Origin: Takifugu bimaculatus
Taxonomy: Eukaryota > Chordata > Actinopteri > Tetraodontiformes > Tetraodontidae
Length of the DNA stretch: 64,000 nucleotides
Assembly: GCA_004026145.2 (NCBI GenBank)
Contig: CP034986.1
Span: 5,704,421-5,768,420, forward strand
Reading direction: 5' to 3'
How positions within the stretch are numbered: the stretch's first letter is position 1; each line of letters starts with the position of its first letter. Positions 12,703-25,351 of the stretch are shown one piece after another. Position numbers and translations under genes: made by a program. The notes below the pieces were generated by a model. That model was not told the DNA's origin, did no database searches, and worked only from the letters and a program-made list of their open reading frames with translations.

Positions 12703-15700
12703 CTGAGAGAGATCATAGAAGTGGGAAGATTTTAGGACCCGTCCTTGGGGTTTTTTGGGCGGACCCTGCAGCGTGCTGGTCCCTCACCTTCTCGATCGGC
12801 CATGCTGTCAAAGAACAGCCAGTCAGTGATGAGCGGCCCGTGCTTCACGAAGCTTACGTAATGGCTGGTCTCGATGCACGTCACAGCGAAGAGAGACATT
12901 TTCTGGCGGGCAGAGTGAAGAGAGCCGGTCCATGTCCCCTCTGGGATGGACACCTTCACTGGACTGTGGGACACTCGCTTCCTGTGACTGTGGACCTGCT
13001 CATTCAGCCAGAGGTTTCATATGAACGCATTGGCAAAAGCATTATATAGCACATTAGGCTCAAAAATATGCTCACCTGTGTGTTACAAGTCTGGCAATAC
13101 TGTTTGAGATGACCTGGAGTGATGTCCATGTCTTCATAACACTGAGAACACTCCCACTCAGCCACATTCTGACAGATGCTGCACTGTCTCAGGGCTGCAA
13201 GTAGAACAAAATGAACCAGCAAAATACAAAAGACACAACAGGAAATTGAGGAAAAAATCTGAAAAATTGTCCCCACTGTCATCCAACAGGTCTGTAAGGT
13301 CCAGACTGAGAGTGGGCAGGATGGCGTCAAACATTTTGAAGTCTTTTCCAAATCGAGGCATGAGCAGCAACAGGCAGGACGGAGCCTGGTTGGATCAATA
13401 CGAGATGGTTTTGTTGTTTCGTTTTGATATAAACGTGCCGTTTTCTCATTTAAAACATCTACATGACGTAGAAATTTGTGTTACCTCGACTAACTTGAGG
13501 CCGGCGTGGAGGAAAGATGACTCCATCAGCTTTTGGACGCTGGCGACTCTCATTCGGCTTGATGACGGGAATGCCAGTGGAATGGGGGAGTTGACGGGGG
13601 AGGGGGAGGATGGTGATGAAGGTGAGGACGGAAGGGTGGGCGGGAAGAGCTGGTAGAGGTGACACTCTTGAGGCTGATGAGTCATCGACCTGCAGGGAAG
13701 GGCGTTTTAACAAATGAGTTCAAAGATTTCAAAACAACACAAAAAGCAGCAAAGCACCTTTTAAATCAACCTTTGTATCACAAGTAAATGCTGCCCCTGC
13801 CTAAAGGCAGGAAAGGGGCAAGATTGGTGCAAGCGTGGCGACGTTACCTTATCTTGAGGAGAGGCTCGACCCGAAGGAGCTGGAAAAGCTTGTTGAGGAA
13901 CTCTTCAGGATCTGATGAGCAGAACGAGACGGCATTCCTCAGTCACATCACTTGACATGTTTACGCACCTGCGGAGTGCGTCTGACTCTGAGGCCACGCC
14001 CAATGTCTCACACACAAACACAACCTTTCTCCTTATTGGTGAAGCCCATGTCCTGGTTTGCTGCTTCCAGCAGTCGTCTCAGGGCCATGGTCTTACTGGC
14101 ACACACGTAACCGTACCTTGGAAACACACCAGTGCCTGTCAGCAACGTTTCTGACCCGCCCTCACACACTGCAGTTAGTGCCTTAAGTTTTCAGGATGCT
14201 TTGACGCACCTTCGCAGGGGGTTGACGATCTCGCAACGCAGCAGATCCTGAGCCTGTTTAGAGTTCTGCTCCGTCTCATCGTCAGTGGGCCAGAACAACA
14301 CCCAGTCTGCTGAACTGCAGCAGGAGAACATGCTGTGGGGAAGGCAGCGGGTGATGTGAACGTCGTTAGTCCATCCTGTTGTTACAGTGTGCAAGAGGCC
14401 TCTGATTTTACCTAAACAGTGTAGCATCCAGGTAGCAGGAGTTCAGGTGACCCTGGATGCCCCGCTTCCAGCCCTGGTACAGCTCACTGGCTTCATCCCC
14501 TTCCAGTGGGGCAGTGTGTTCATCTACCCTCTCGCTGCCCCACTCTGCAAACGCTGGAAACACCCAAGATTACAGTTTTTAACCCCGAATCCACGAGTAA
14601 TTGATGTCGAACTATTCTGGCGACAAATCACCCCTGTAGCATTTCCCTACCTACAGAGTTGCATCTTTCCACTTGATTGACAGGTGCCTCCGGGGCAGGA
14701 AACCGGGAATCTCTTCTGCAGTTGCGAAGCTTGACAAACAGCCCTTTGTTGGCCGGGCAGCGGAAATGACGTTCACCGAGGTAACTGCCGTCTGTCCCAG
14801 CAGAAATTTCCTGGTCCTGCATCAGTGGATTTTGTTAATAACACCATAACAGCCACAAAACTGGGCTTCTGCCTTACCAGCTCAATTCCCGCAACTTGCT
14901 CCGGAATCCCACCGATCCGACCAATCCAGCGGATAACTCCGAAAAGTGGCGGGTCGTTCACCTCCACCATCGATCCCACCTCCAGCTCACCGCCTCCATC
15001 ATCAAATACAGCGTCGGTGTCGTCCGGCGACCTCAGCGGCGAAGGCAAGTCCTGCAGGCCGTTGGTGTCCTGGAGCGGCTCGGGGTCTGAGGGGAGCATT
15101 GGGCTGGAGGGCTTGGGAGGAGGGACAGGCGGCAGCGGCTTCACGGAGGGTTTTGGGGGCGGCAAAGGAGGTATATTCAGCGCTTGTTTGGTCGGGGGCA
15201 TGAGGGCTATCTTGGAAGTGGAGGCAGGCGGGGACATAGGGGGTGGTTTAGTGGTGGGAGGTATGACAGGCTTCAGGATGGGTTGCTTAACTTGGTGAAG
15301 AGGATTGTGGCGACGACTTTTAGGCTCTAAAAGGAAAAGGAGGGATTTTGATTTGTAATGATAGTATTCTGCATGTAATTCAACCGCTTACAATGTTGCA
15401 TTGAGACACGACATGTTTCGACAGCCGTACCAGGGGACACCTTGTTGATATGCTCAAGACGTCCATACTGAGGGGAAGGAATCTGGCAGAGTTTCTCTCC
15501 CTTATAAAACCCATCCCAATTACCAAAAGGAGAGTCCTGTAACACAGCAACAGCCAAAGACAAAGGAGAGATGTTAGTCTTTGAATGTGGGACTAAATTA
15601 TTTAGCCAGATAAAAGGGTAAAATACTGACCAGTAGGACTCCGACATACATTCCGGATGAGGACTTGCCAGGTAGGAGGCCACAGAAGCAAACCTCTCCC

Positions 15701-17127
15701 CCATACACACTGTCATTCAGAGGGAAACAAACCCGCTGGCCAATGTGGAAAGGCGGAGGCGATGTGGAATTTCGGACGTGGCTCTGGCCTTGAGGCACAG
15801 AATCCACCGTTCGAGGTATGATGCCTGTCGCCTGCTGCGGAGGGGGGCTGCTGGGGCGATGCTGCTTGAAAAGCGACGTGACGACTCGGCTGCTGCTGGT
15901 GATGACTGAGGCGGGCGTTGTTGAAATGGTGGCCGTTGACGTTAACGTTGTTGCCGCTCCGGTGGTGCTCCTTCTCACGTGCTCGCTCCTGTGCATCGGA
16001 GCCGCTGCCGCGGGACCAGCGACGGAGGCTTATGTGACTCACCGGCAGGAAGACGGCACATCCTTCAGGACAGGTGAAGAGTCGATGCCCTTTGTAGGAG
16101 CCGTTGCTTGTTCCCCTACCTGCCGCTGAACCCTGGGAACAAAAGTGAAAAAGTCTAAATCTAAATATTTTCTGTTGAGTGATTTCAATTAGGCAGGTTT
16201 CACTGAAATGTCTTAAGTTTAATCTACCTTAAGTCGGACCCCAAAAATCACAGCACTGCTCCCTCTGGTCAGAGGACCAATGTACTTCAGCTCTGCCTCT
16301 GCCAGCTCGTCCTGTTTCCCAATTTGCACCCATAGCGGGGAATCGAGAGGCAAATTAGCCAGCTGCAGCAGCTTTGCAGGATTGTCTGGAAAGATTTCAA
16401 GAGAGCTGTGAAAGTGCTCCCAAACATTGCAGTTGGTGCAACTGGAAAGGGTTTTAATGTGACGTTTCATCTGATTTTTGAACATAGATGTGCCGAATGC
16501 TGATTGAGTACAACGACCATATAAACCAAAATCCAGCAACAATTATTACTTGGATGTATGATTACTTAGAAGCTTTAGGCGAGCCTCTGGATCAGACACT
16601 GGCTCCAACAATCCACTGAGTTCAGCTGGGATTTCATGTAGAAACCTCCTCTCTATTTTTAACACAATGTCATTATCCAACACCTGCAAAAGCACAAATG
16701 GTGGGAATGACAAATGAGCGGAACAAACTCAGAGGCTGCAACATTAGTTATGTTTAACCAATATATTCTACGCTTGTATTTAAGAGAATGGATGGTTCGA
16801 GTCCTCCATCAAATCTTCTCACCTAACCTTGTCTTAATTAACAACATTTACTGGTAGTCATGATTAAGCACGCAGATGTCTAATTTGTAAACAAAAATAT
16901 TTGTATATAGTGTATGTATGCACAGGATGTTTTTGAATGCTTTGACTACAAGTGGAAAATACCTTAACCCAAAGGAATTCGTTGCTGCTCTTGTCCTGTT
17001 CCTGGCACATGAACCCCCGCTGCAGACGAATGGTACCGTCCAGGTGGTCCTGGACCTTCAGATCGGTCGAGATCAAGTACATTTTGGGGGGGCGACGCTT
17101 CCTGTTTACCTCGGGGGCGCTTGACAT
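12518..17127 (-). CDS. CYLD-like deubiquitinase
   Basis: CYLD enzymes cut Lys63 and linear ubiquitin chains and restrain NF-kB and RIPK1 signalling. Seventeen exons: 16963-17127, 16566-16683, 16228-16385, 16043-16132, 15631-15861, 15431-15536, 14878-15326, 14651-14816, 14412-14553, 14210-14332, 14025-14116, 13848-13911, 13485-13689, 13277-13385, 13076-13194, 12788-12995 and 12518-12702; about 909 residues (human CYLD 956). Three CAP-Gly domains are seen: near 150-177, 230-290 and 405-475. A proline-rich linker precedes the third. The USP fold has its catalytic Cys in LNSCYLDATLF (about 534) and His in CIETSHYVSF (about 824). The zinc B-box CxxC pairs are kept (CSICQ, CSQCY, CQTCNTQ). The N-terminus (MSSAPEVNRKRR) is unlike human CYLD, so this is probably the fish paralogue cyldl. 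The right edge of exon 5 is the least certain boundary. Confidence 0.88.
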
Positions 17128-18214
17128 CTTTTTGGTCGTCTTGACAAGCGACGGGGGTCACTCTTAACTCAAGCAATTTACTTTGCTGCGAAAACAAGTT
17201 GGGGGGAGGGATATCATTTTAAAAAGGACTTAAAGACATCCGAGGGGTCGCTTTAGCTCATATGTGAACAGGTGAAAGCGGTTTAAATTTAAACTCATTC
17301 GCGCTCACAAAGTTGTTTAAACGACGCAAACTCTATTTTCGCCACATCTTCATTAAGTTAACGACCACACGAACCGTCTATCACAACATACTCACCGACT
17401 TGCCAAAGTCCGACCGACATTTGACTTCCCATTTAAAACTGCACTTTAATAACAAACTGCGCCGTGAAGCAGGAAGCAACGTGATTGACAGCCAGCCGCA
17501 GCCAATAGGAAACAAGAAAAGTTCAGCAGCTACAGTGTCCAATCACAGAGCATGTGGGCGTTGCTTGCAGGCCACACGCGCTGTGACACTAACAGCAGTT
17601 ATATTCTTTATTAGCTTATAAATAGAATAGAAAAATATTTCCGTAGGTTGAACAGGTTATAGTCTTGGCATTCGCATCACCGTTCACATAAATATGCTCA
17701 AAAACGACACAGCTTGTGCAATACCAACAATGGATTGTGACACAAAAACTTACTTCGAGACTAAAAAGTGCAATGTTGTCTGTGCATCGAGTGATGCTTT
17801 CACAGTCTGTGTTACAGCCTTAAATGTCAGTTCTAAATCTTTTTGATGTCGTCTCATTTATATTTAGGCTTCAGATGTGACAGATAAAACCCATGAACTA
17901 AAAGCCCAAGTGCTTGCAACTGAAAATTATTTTGTGAGAACACAATACAGGAAACGGACACTTAAAGTGTAACAGGACTTGACGCTGATGTAGTTTCACG
18001 CGGTAATGCAGACACAGTGCAGATAAAGACAATAAGCAACATTTTGCCATGAAATGGTCCATTCTTTGAATGCTCTCAGCTTGTTTAAATCTTCATTTAA
18101 GACGATGCAGATCGTATTTAGCGTCTCATCTGAACAGACGGCGGCAGATATCCTTCACATGTCACCGGTTGGTACACGATCCTCTGGTTTATAAGTCTGA
18201 TGTGATGGGACAGG
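17128..18214. other. Promoter of the CYLD-like gene and 3' flank of the cyclase
   Basis: No coding signal is seen. The part nearest the CYLD-like start codon is moderately GC-rich; the rest is AT-rich and probably holds the cyclase 3' UTR. Confidence 0.5.
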
Positions 18215-21200
18215 TCAGAATGGAGGAGACGAGTGCTCTGTGTTGACAAAGTAAGTGGTGAGGTCCCCTTTGCCTTTCACGTTGACTACCCCTCGCAGAG
18301 TCACGCTGTAACCCACGCTCTCGACCATCTGGGAAGTCTCCTCCGTCACCTGGAAGATGCACAAGATGAGAAAGTTGTTGTATGTTGAGAAATGTGACAG
18401 TAACAAAATTGCTGTTGTGGAAAGTGACAATGACAGATCCGAGCATTTGAGCTAATCTTGTAGGTGACCAACAGTCAAAGGTGCAAATACTATATAAATG
18501 TGTCCTTGACTATGTTTTCTATATATTTAATTAAAGTTTAAATGAAAGGTTCCACAGAGGTCCTCTCACCTGTATCTTGTCCAACACTCCTGTGCTCTCC
18601 ATCCTGCTGGCCACATTAACAGAGTTCCCCCAGATATCATACTGAGGTTTATGAGCTCCAATCACTCCTGCAATCACTGGGCCATGGTTGATTCCTTTAA
18701 GCAAAACAGCAATGTATTGGCTTATTTAATAATATTAGAGTGGAATCATCCTGAAACTCACCGATCCTGAGCTTGAAGATGTTAAAGGAGTGTTTGTTGA
18801 TGGATTCCAGTTTGTTCATGAGAGCGATGGCAAATTCCACCATGGCTCGCACATGAGTGTAAGACATCTCAACTTTCTATAGGGGGCAGCAGAGAGGCTT
18901 TGAAAACGTCCTCTTTTAATTGATACATGCATGTGCGTGTGCGTGTGTCGATCAGACTGTAAATACCTTGTTTTCATCTCCAACTGGTGTGTGCGTCAGC
19001 CCTGAAGCGGCCATGTAGGTGCTGCCGATTGTTTTAATCTTCTCCACTGAGGAGAATTTTGGCTTGGACAGAAGCTGCGATGACAGACAGGAGACGATGA
19101 GAGCGAGAAAGCTCTCAAGGCCATGCTAGTAGGTTCTTCCTCATACCTCATCAAAGTCAGATATGATCTCGTTGAGGAAGCGCAAACACTCCAGGCCGTC
19201 GTTGTTGGCGCTGCTCTCACTGTAGAACTCCTTGAATTGCGGGACGGAGGCAAACATCACACACACGCAGTCATATGACTGACTGTACAGGTCCTGGAAC
19301 ACACAGCAGGAATGTGAAGAAGCATGCATGGCATCCTGGCCCCGCTGCCTGGGACAGAAAGTCCCAAACTGAAAATGTATTTTGTTTGGTGTCTGTTTTT
19401 TTTTTTGTTTTTACCTGGTTTCGAATGGCTTTGCCCATGAAGAAGGAGGCAACATGAAATGGCAGCACATTCTGAAGCAGGAGCTTGTTGATATTCTCCA
19501 TGGTCTCCATCTCCTCTCGCTCCATTTGAAAACAACGATCCAACAAGAAGTCCACGCGACACCCTAGCTCGTCCTGGAAAGAACCAATTTAAATAGAGTA
19601 CCTTTGTTCTATGATTTGCATATGTAAATAGTTTAAATCTGTATCTCAGTGTCGAAATATTTCCAAGGATCTTAATTCTTATTTCAATTCAACATTTGTG
19701 TGTTTTTTTTTTCATAAATCTAAGTAAAAATGTTCAAGCGTTCATTTGCACTTTGTATTGAGTGTAGACTAATGAGGTGACATGATTTTTACATTTATTT
19801 TTTTTTATTGTGAAAGAGGCTGAAAACTGTCCGATTGAACCGCAGGTAGGTCGTGACCCACATACCTGTCTGGCAAGAATGAGACACACGATGTAAAAGA
19901 TGACCAGCCAAACCCCTGACATGATCCGTGGGTCCTTCAGCACACCAGGTCTGTCAATTCACACATGCAGAGTCACACACGAGGCCAGTGCCCCTCCTCT
20001 CCCTTTCCATTATATATTTCTCATCGGCCAGAAGTGTCATTGCATCTCACAGTGAGCCTAGAATCACTTGCTTTTCACTCCAAAAACTTGACAGAGTGAG
20101 CGCTCTTGCTTTTGTGGATCTTTGTGCCGCCACTCACTTGGTGTCGTTGTAGAGCAGATCGATCAGGCAGTAGGATTTGGGAGCGTAAACGTGGATGAAG
20201 AGGGCCAGGTACACCACCACGGCCAGGGTGAGCAGCAGCACCTTCAGGTTCACGCTCGTCCTGACGAACACGATCACCCCCAGCATGGCCAGCAGGCAGC
20301 AGTACAGGTAGTACTGGGAACAGACGGGAGAGTGTAGGCGTGAGGAGAAAGTCAAGCCAAAATGTTTATGAAGGCTACAGGGAGGAAATAGAGCGAGGAA
20401 CAAAGTGTCTGTTTGAATACATATGTGGAAGTGGAGCAAAGTTCCTGTTTTGTTGCAAATTACACCAGCACGTGATTTGAGCTTTTCAAGAACCTTACAG
20501 GCACGGTGTAGAGTTTCAGGCCCGCCAACTCTGTCCCGTTCGTTATCGCTGTGCAGTTGTTCCCCGGGAGGAGGACCTGAATGGGAACAGTCGACCATAA
20601 ATGACTGTGAATTAGGGGGGAACTGCAGAAAAAGGCACACAAACCAAATCTGAGGAGGAACTCACAAAGTTGAGAATGGCCATGAGTAGCGTGATGAGCA
20701 CGCACAGCAAGACCACGAAGAGTCGCAGGGCGACCCGGGTGGCGACGCCCCTGTGACAGCCCTGATATCCACTGAATACCAGAGGGCATCTTAGTGCGCC
20801 ACTTCTGAAACCAGAGGAGAAGCGCGATGAGAACCAGGACCAGGCATCACTGGAATGCAGCTGGGGTTTATTTACCTCCAAGTATCCAGTGAAACCAATG
20901 GAGAGAAGCAGCACCAGCACGGGGAAGGTGGCGCCGTAGGACACGGCCATTTCAAAATTACTGAGAGAACAGTGGAGGAAAAAAAACAATGCTTCATTTC
21001 CACTCATCTCCGCCTGTGCACATTTAGTGTGACCTTGACTCACTTCTTTGAGACCAACATCTGGACGGCGAAGAGGGAAACGAAGATAAAGGCCACGCAG
21101 CTCAGCGAGTGGTGCAGCCCCTTCACCTCCGAGACCAGGAACTGGGGCGCAGACAAGGGACAGGAGATGAGAACAACGGAAGAGTCATCTCGCCAGTTTC

Positions 21201-24200
21201 ACAAAGGGAAGGTTTTACCTGTCTCTCCAGGCTCATGTCGTTGAACATTAGAGTGAAGCAGTTGAGCTTCTTTAATCTCCTCCTTCACCGAAAACAAAGG
21301 AACAAACAGGAACATGAGCACTAAATGCGAGGGAAGGGATGCGCGATCGGTTTGGGAGCTCACCCTGCTATGTCTATCGTGTCCAGCGACCCTCGGACAC
21401 CATTATCTACAAACAAACTGGGCCAAAACAGTCACATATGAAATAGAAAGAAAGCCTCTAGTCTCAGTATTTTTTAAATGAACCGTAACCCACCTGGAGG
21501 CGCTGTCCTGTAGGAGACAAACAGACACCAGCGTTACAACCAGCCTGGGACAGAGGTGTTTAGCTCCGTAGCACAGGTACATACCACTGACACCTGCGAC
21601 AGCTGGGACTGGTACATGGCAGCGCCGCCAGGCGTTGTCTTCATGGAGGATGTGGCGTCGGGGTTTCCGAGGTCCGCGAACGGGCGGATGGTCCGCCAGG
21701 ACTGCAGGTACTGAGACATCCTGACTGACGCCCGCTGCCTGTTCTCTCCCACCGCCAGAGTGTTCGCCTGCCAAACATAGTTTGGTTAGAATTCACTTTC
21801 AGATGCACCGACGAGTCTCCCTCTGATGCGTAACAAAGACGTACAACTTTAGGTCTCCTTGAAATGTCTGGTTTGTGGGGGTCGATGACCAAATAGGTTT
21901 TTCTTCCGTTAAGAAGAGAATCCCGGCTCCCACCATCGCTCTCCTCCACCTGATACGCTCCATTCAAGTGCTGCAGCGTCTCTTCTGTGATGTGGACCCG
22001 TCTAGTTATGGTAGAGATAAATAACAAATGGTTGCACGTGAATAATTTTGGAGTCATCTTTATCTTTTCCATAACTGGGGGTGACAAAAAGGTTTCTGAC
22101 CCAGGAAGGCCTCCAGACTCCATGTGATTGGCTAACGTGACGTCGTGCGACCACACGTCGTACTGCCACTTCTGCAGACCGATCACCCCACAGAGGACAT
22201 TTCCGGTGTGGACGCCAACGCGCATGCTGATCTCGACACCTGTGGCCTCACGTAGTTTACTACAAGGACACAGACAAAATAAATAAATACACAACGTTGT
22301 CTAAGACAGGATAGGCCAGGGTCGGGTCAGGGGGGAGACCTGATTGCGGTGCACATGTCCAGCCCCATCTTAACACAGTTCCTGGCATGGTTGGGGATGG
22401 GGTCAGGCAGTCCAGACACACAGTAGTAACAGTCCCCCAGGATCTTAATGCGAAGACACCCGTTCTTCTGCAAACACAAGAGACAAGACACCGTCAGACT
22501 TGGCAGAAACAGGCGGCGTCTTTCGGTCGGGCTTGTGCAGGGAGTTTCACCTTGGCGATGTCGTCGAACCTGCCGAAGAGCTTGTTCAGCACAGCGACCA
22601 GCTCTTCTGGCGAGCACGAGCTCGCCAGTTTGGTGAAGCCCACGATGTCCGCGTACAAGATGCTGCGCACATCCCCAACAACTGTTATTCACACTCACGT
22701 GGCACAGAAACACACTGTTGCTGCATCGAGTTGTACATTTGACCTGAACGCGAAAAGTTTAGAAACAGGGCTGTGACTAGCTCAGGGTCGCCATGGTGAC
22801 ACGCTGACCCCTCACCTGACGTCTTTGTGCTGCCGTATGTAGAGGCTGTGGAAGTTGTGGCCGTTGGATTCGTTCTTCTCTTTGCTCTCAGACTTGGACA
22901 GCCGCTTTATCACCTCCGATTTCAGCTCCATGGCGATGTAACGTGGCAACACCGACAAGAGGAGCTGCTCCTGTCGCCATGGAGACACACAGGTGTGAGG
23001 AGTCGTGAAAAAGCCCTGCCGCACCAGGTCACCGTATTCCTGACTTGCAGACACGACAGCCTGCTGCTGCAGAAACGGGCGGCCGCAGAGCCGGCCGGCG
23101 CTGTGTTTACTCAGTGGATGGCTTTTCATCTATTTGTTTACTCGCTGTGAACACGGCCCATCTGAGGTTGCCTATTCTATTACTGCTGGGCTTCAGACAA
23201 GTGAATGATTAATCTATTGACCCAATAGCCAGAAAAGCATACAGTAACAAAGCCAGGCCGTCCAGGTAAAGAGCCTTTTAATGAGAGCGATTACACGTAA
23301 CGATTTTATTTTGGCCGCAACTGAAAGACGCCGCCGGGGAACGATGGCGCTTCGAAAAACTAAATAAGAGGCGTTTGAGCACCCCTGTTTCACCTGCTGG
23401 TATTTCTTTATTTCCTTCTGAGAGCGGATGGCGCTGTACTCCTCCCTCTTCTGATTGGAGGTCCTGAGATCGTGCTCGGTCATCCAGCGATGGAAAATCC
23501 CGACGCAGTTCACACACACGAAGAGCACGGCGTTCGCCACCAGCTGAGGGGAAGACACACACGAAAGCATTTAGACTTCCTTGTGCTTAAGAAGCACTCT
23601 TGTTATGAGAGCAACAGGACTGATACTGTAGCGAACACTTTTAGAAGCTAATCCATCTGATCTAGAGATTTTTTTTCCTTTGAATAAAATACTTATTTTT
23701 ATGTAGAAGACCTCAACACCGATGAGGACGCAGGTAACGTGGAAACTGATTGTGGGTCATTTGCATCTTTCGCTGTTCATATAAAACAGTGTTGTGTGCT
23801 CTGACATCACATGTCATTTGAATTTGGGAGATAAAATGCTAACCGGCTGCAGTCATTTGCCTCTGCCTACACCCGCGGCTTCACTCAATGAATCTTTGTT
23901 TTTCGTCTGCGAGCGCCGACGGTTTTAGCTGTGATTAGGACCTGCGTGAAGGTTACACGTGGATGTATTTGTTACCTGCACCACCATGTCTGGTGTCTCC
24001 GGGCTGGTGACGGGCACGTAGACGCTGATGATGACGATGTGTGAAATGCTGGTCCATATTCCCACCATGAGGGCCCAGGCCATCGAGAGGGGCAGCACTG
24101 TGTACACGCTCAGGGAGAGGAAGAGGAAAAATGCTACCTGTGCAGAAGAACCCGAGATTAAAAGCTAGCGGTCAAAGAAGCGGACTTGATGTTTAAAACT

Positions 24201-25351
24201 TCTCCTGACCTGTTCCCATGTCGTCACAGGTCCTCCAGTGAAGATGAAGACTATGGCGACAATATAGAGGGTTCCCCACACAAAGAGGGCCAGCACCCCC
24301 CTACAGCGCCTCACGGCGGCGAGCCAGGGAAGGCAGACCAGCAGGATGGCGCTCAGAGAAAGAACCACGCACACCACAGACAAAGCACCTACGTGGACGT
24401 CAATGTTCTATGCAGAGATGCAAACGTGTAATATGTCACTCGTTATTCTAGAACAGAGGTCATAAAGGGTGTGTTTCATCAAAGGAGCAGACCTGCTGAT
24501 GTCTCATGTCTTACCCTTCCTGTGGTGGGAATGAGGACAATGATGGTCACACAGAAGGCCAGAGACAGCACCAGTCCAGGCAGCATGGCCGGAGTCTCCT
24601 CCACGCACTGTAGACAGCCTCTGTGGACCGTCTGGTAGCAGCAGCACATGCCCTCTTTCACAGTCCTCCTGGAGTGGTTGCTCCGCCTGTCCAACTCCTC
24701 CTTGTCCGACCTCACGTCGACGCTCTCCCGGGTCCGGAGGATTCCTCTGCCCCGTGCGGACGTCACATCCCGGGCCGAGTTGTCGTTTTTTGGCTTGGCT
24801 TTATCGAGGTCTGTTTCGGAAACGCCCGAGTCTTTTTTGGGGTTATTTTTTTGGCTCGTCTTTGAGTAAGAAGCAGAGAAATTAACAGGAGACACGATCG
24901 TGGTCTTTTCTAGGGAGCTTCTGTCGAGCTCGGACAACCTCTCCTCGCAGAAGTCGGGGCTGAAGCTGGTACAAGCGTAACCAGGGCTGGACTTCATGCT
25001 GCTGTAGTCTGAGTCACACTGCAAAGTGCCGCTGTCCGTTTGTGAGCCATCAGAAGATCCCTGGATGAGGTCTCCGGCTGGCGTGGCAACACCTCCCGCT
25101 CTCTCGCACCTGAGAGGTTCGGGAACCTGTGGCGCCTGCACCACATGGACTTCGATGGAAACCGGTGATCTACAGAGTCCTGATTGTAAATCCTTACTGT
25201 CGCCACTCTGCGTGGATTCATTTTGGCTGAAATCATCGAGCTCCAGCAGGCTGCCGTCAGAGGAGACCACCCCAGGATCCTTTATAGACCCCTGCAATGC
25301 TTCTTTCCCTGGCTTCTTCTTTTCCCCTGCATCCCGTGGCTCATCCGACAT
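18215..25351 (-). CDS. Group II adenylyl cyclase (ADCY4/ADCY7 type)
   Basis: This is a membrane enzyme making cAMP from ATP under Gs and G-beta-gamma control. Twenty-five coding exons: 24515-25351, 24210-24407, 23976-24137, 23394-23543, 22816-22970, 22551-22662, 22340-22467, 22101-22259, 21845-22001, 21585-21767, 21494-21507, 21364-21417, 21219-21282, 21044-21141, 20876-20960, 20666-20761, 20499-20576, 20138-20313, 19866-19950, 19415-19573, 19147-19293, 18967-19074, 18762-18876, 18570-18694 and 18215-18349. All phases agree: 1259 residues. Domains in order are a hydrophilic N-tail of about 250, six-helix M1, C1 (about 460-690; metal Asp in ADIVGF about 506 and LGDCYYC about 550), M2, and C2 (about 1030-1255; EKIKTIGSTYMAASG, YDIWGNSVNVASRM). 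RNCVKMGLDMC and PFADL (group II PFAHL) place it in the ADCY2/4/7 group. Neighbouring khnyn and the ripk3 relic favour ADCY4. The N-tail is far longer than the usual 30-50 residues. Confidence 0.9.

Noticed and set aside
15713..16042. Frame reading through the CYLD-like exon at 16043 into its intron
   Set aside because: A clear GTGAGT donor follows CAVFLP, and the downstream CAP-Gly lies in another frame, so the read-through is intron.
20612..21043. 143-residue continuous frame in the cyclase gene
   Set aside because: It runs through an intron; phase-correct splicing joins 20876-20960 to 20666-20761 instead.
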